Assembly (NCBI RefSeq): GCF_003054195.1
Contig: NZ_QBKP01000002.1
Coordinates: 64,664-128,663, forward strand
Source of the DNA: Gemmobacter caeni
GTDB taxonomy: Bacteria; Pseudomonadota; Alphaproteobacteria; Rhodobacterales; Rhodobacteraceae
Direction of reading: 5' to 3'
DNA: 64,000 nt
The position numbers were made by a program, and so were the translations under genes. The notes beneath the pieces are model-generated. The model was not told where the DNA came from and ran no database searches. It was given only the letters and a program-made list of their open reading frames with translations. Below, one piece after another: positions 62,767 to 64,000 of this stretch. Numbering within the stretch: position 1 is the first letter of the stretch; every line of letters starts with the position of its first letter.

Positions 62767-64000
62767 GTGCGTCCCCTCAGGGCGGCGACGTCCTCGCGCA
62801 GCCGCGGCAGCAGATGTCCGAAGTCCCGCTCATAGACGGAGAGCAGGTCCACCTCCTCCTCCACCTCGTTGATGTCGCAGATCCCGGCCCCCACCTTGGC
62901 GAGGGCGTGGTGCAGGACCGGAAGCCCCCCCATCCCCCCCTCGGTGACCGGTGTGACCCAGTGGCGGCGCATCTCCTCACGCTTGCCGTCCCGCATCAGG
63001 AGCAGCAGGCCCGGGGTGATCTCGACCGTCTCGGCGACGACGGTCCGCCCGGTCAGGCCGCCGCGGCACTTGTCGCAGCCGTCCCCGCGGATATGGATCT
63101 CCTCCGGGGGGAGATCGAAAAGCCGCAGGACCCCCTTGGCGAGCTCATGCGAGACCCGCCGGTCACGCAGGGCGGTCTTCAGGTCCCGGCGACAGTGTTT
63201 GCACATCACCCCGCAGAGACGCTGGTAGATCAGCCCGCCCTTGAGGTCGGGCCGGGTCAGATCCGCGATCGGGACCTTGAGATCGAGCAGGCGGTCCATG
63301 ATCCCGAGCGCGCTGCCCGCATGGATCGTCGACCAGACCGCATGTCCGGACCCGATCACCTCCATCGCGAGCTCCGCGATCCGTTCCGTCCGGATCTCCC
63401 CCAGGACGATCACGTTCGGGTCCGATCGCAGCGAGGCCCACATCCCGGCCGAGAACCCGTCGGTGCCGTCCGGCTGGGGCTTCGCGACCACCTGGATCGC
63501 GCCGGGGATGTCGAGCTCCTTCGGCTCCTCGATGATGAACATCGAGATCTCCCGCCCCTTCTCGATCAGCATCTTGTTCAGGGTCCGCTGAAGGGTTGTC
63601 GACTTGCCGGAGGAGACCTTCCCGGCCAACAGGTAAAGCCCGCTGGTGCGGCGACGCATCACAGCGATATCCCGGATGTGATGGTCCGCGTAGCCGAGGC
63701 TGTCGATCTCCGTGTCCTTCGGGTCGCTGCGATACTTGAGACGCATCACCAGGGCGGACCGGTTCTCGCTCGTCGGCGAGTACTGGAGACGGATCAGCTC
63801 GACCCCGCGCGGAAGAAGGCCCGATGAGGGGGTCAGGGCCCCCTGCTGGAAGGCCATGTCCGAGGAGGCGGAGCCCTGGTCAGACGAGACCGCGATCGCC
63901 GCCTTGATCAGGGCGGTCCCGTCCTCCGGGTTGCGGAAATCGAGATCCATCATGCGGCCGTGGACGCGGACGCGCGCCTCCGCCGTGTGACGCAGGACCC
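62763..64000 (-). CDS. PilQ/PilB-type pilus assembly ATPase, 5' end beyond window
   Basis: The frame stays open to the right edge (upstream of ATG 63953 it reads RHTAEARVRVHGRMMD, the usual RxRxxG strand of these ATPases), so the first part is missing. Seen are Walker A AGKVSSGKSTTLQ, the Asp-box IIEEPKELDI, Walker B VIVLGEIRTER and the His-box WSTIHAGS, plus a zinc site made of CGVMCKHC and CDKC. This is the assembly ATPase type with tetracysteine motif. It starts the visible part of the thin-pilus operon. Confidence 0.88.
   Translation of the reverse strand, partial: VLRHTAEARVRVHGRMMDLDFRNPEDGTALIKAAIAVSSDQGSASSDMAFQQGALTPSSGLLPRGVELIRLQYSPTSENRSALVMRLKYRSDPKDTEIDSLGYADHHIRDIAVMRRRTSGLYLLAGKVSSGKSTTLQRTLNKMLIEKGREISMFIIEEPKELDIPGAIQVVAKPQPDGTDGFSAGMWASLRSDPNVIVLGEIRTERIAELAMEVIGSGHAVWSTIHAGSALGIMDRLLDLKVPIADLTRPDLKGGLIYQRLCGVMCKHCRRDLKTALRDRRVSHELAKGVLRLFDLPPEEIHIRGDGCDKCRGGLTGRTVVAETVEITPGLLLLMRDGKREEMRRHWVTPVTEGGMGGLPVLHHALAKVGAGICDINEVEEEVDLLSVYERDFGHLLPRLREDVAALRGRT

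Overview
This window is very GC-rich DNA with dense, tightly packed genes, many ATGA/GTGA/TGATG start-stop overlaps and clear GGAG-type ribosome binding sites. It looks like accessory DNA (large plasmid or integrative conjugative element) of a high-GC proteobacterium, most likely an alphaproteobacterium. The main reason is the right end, which carries an R64-like type IVb thin-pilus cluster of the kind found on conjugative plasmids, mixed with toxin-antitoxin genes, a TnpB element, a defence-like operon, a tRNA and many unrecognised genes. No chromosomal housekeeping operons, rRNA, replication initiator, relaxase or mating-pore genes were seen, so the replicon type is inference.

Layout. 1-5.3 kb (minus): three secreted-protein genes: a giant tandem-repeat DUF1566 (Lcl_C) protein that runs off the left edge, a BspA-like/putative-Ig protein and a small exported protein. 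5.5-8.9 kb: a hypothetical gene with a strong terminator, a GNAT-like gene coupled to a helical-repeat/acyltransferase gene, and tRNA-Gly(CCC). 9-16.6 kb: RlaP-like nucleotidyltransferase, a 666-aa unknown, a DnaQ-like exonuclease fused to relaxase-type C-terminal modules, an HNH-like protein and small unknowns. 16.6-32.3 kb (plus): an AT-rich repeat-filled control region, then a ribbon-helix-helix gene, an SNF2-type helicase with DUF3883, a small unknown, a DUF1156 DNA methyltransferase, a DUF499 ATPase and a DUF4011 helicase-nuclease, which together look like an anti-phage or restriction island.

32.3-40 kb: a frameshifted small gene, an HhH-GPD-like glycosylase, a nucleotidyltransferase (NTP_transf_8) whose small partner gene is interrupted by a 2,007-bp IS605-type TnpB element, an XRE regulator, a frameshifted methyltransferase and an exported thermonuclease. 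40-44 kb: a three-gene operon of WGR-PARP, an unknown protein and NAD+-dependent DNA ligase. 44-56 kb: a lipoprotein, a large membrane protein, a frameshifted glycosyltransferase, a hexapeptide-repeat protein, many phage/plasmid-type unknowns, and hipBA with a palindromic operator. 56 kb to the right edge (minus): thin-pilus genes (secretion ATPase, inner-membrane PilR-like protein, PilS-like pilin, a cysteine-less DsbC/G-like protein, a PilM-like protein, prepilin peptidase, PilV-like minor pilin, second PilT/GspE-type ATPase).

Window-wide signals not explained by gene function: (1) a TTTTTCGCA/TGCGAAAAA word recurring in intergenic and 5' regions, often as inverted pairs; (2) short Pro/acidic C-terminal tails, five of them ending exactly in PEP, on otherwise unrelated proteins; (3) out-of-frame G8 tracts in two genes plus two other frameshifts; (4) heavy use of the GGG glycine codon together with a tRNA-Gly that reads it.
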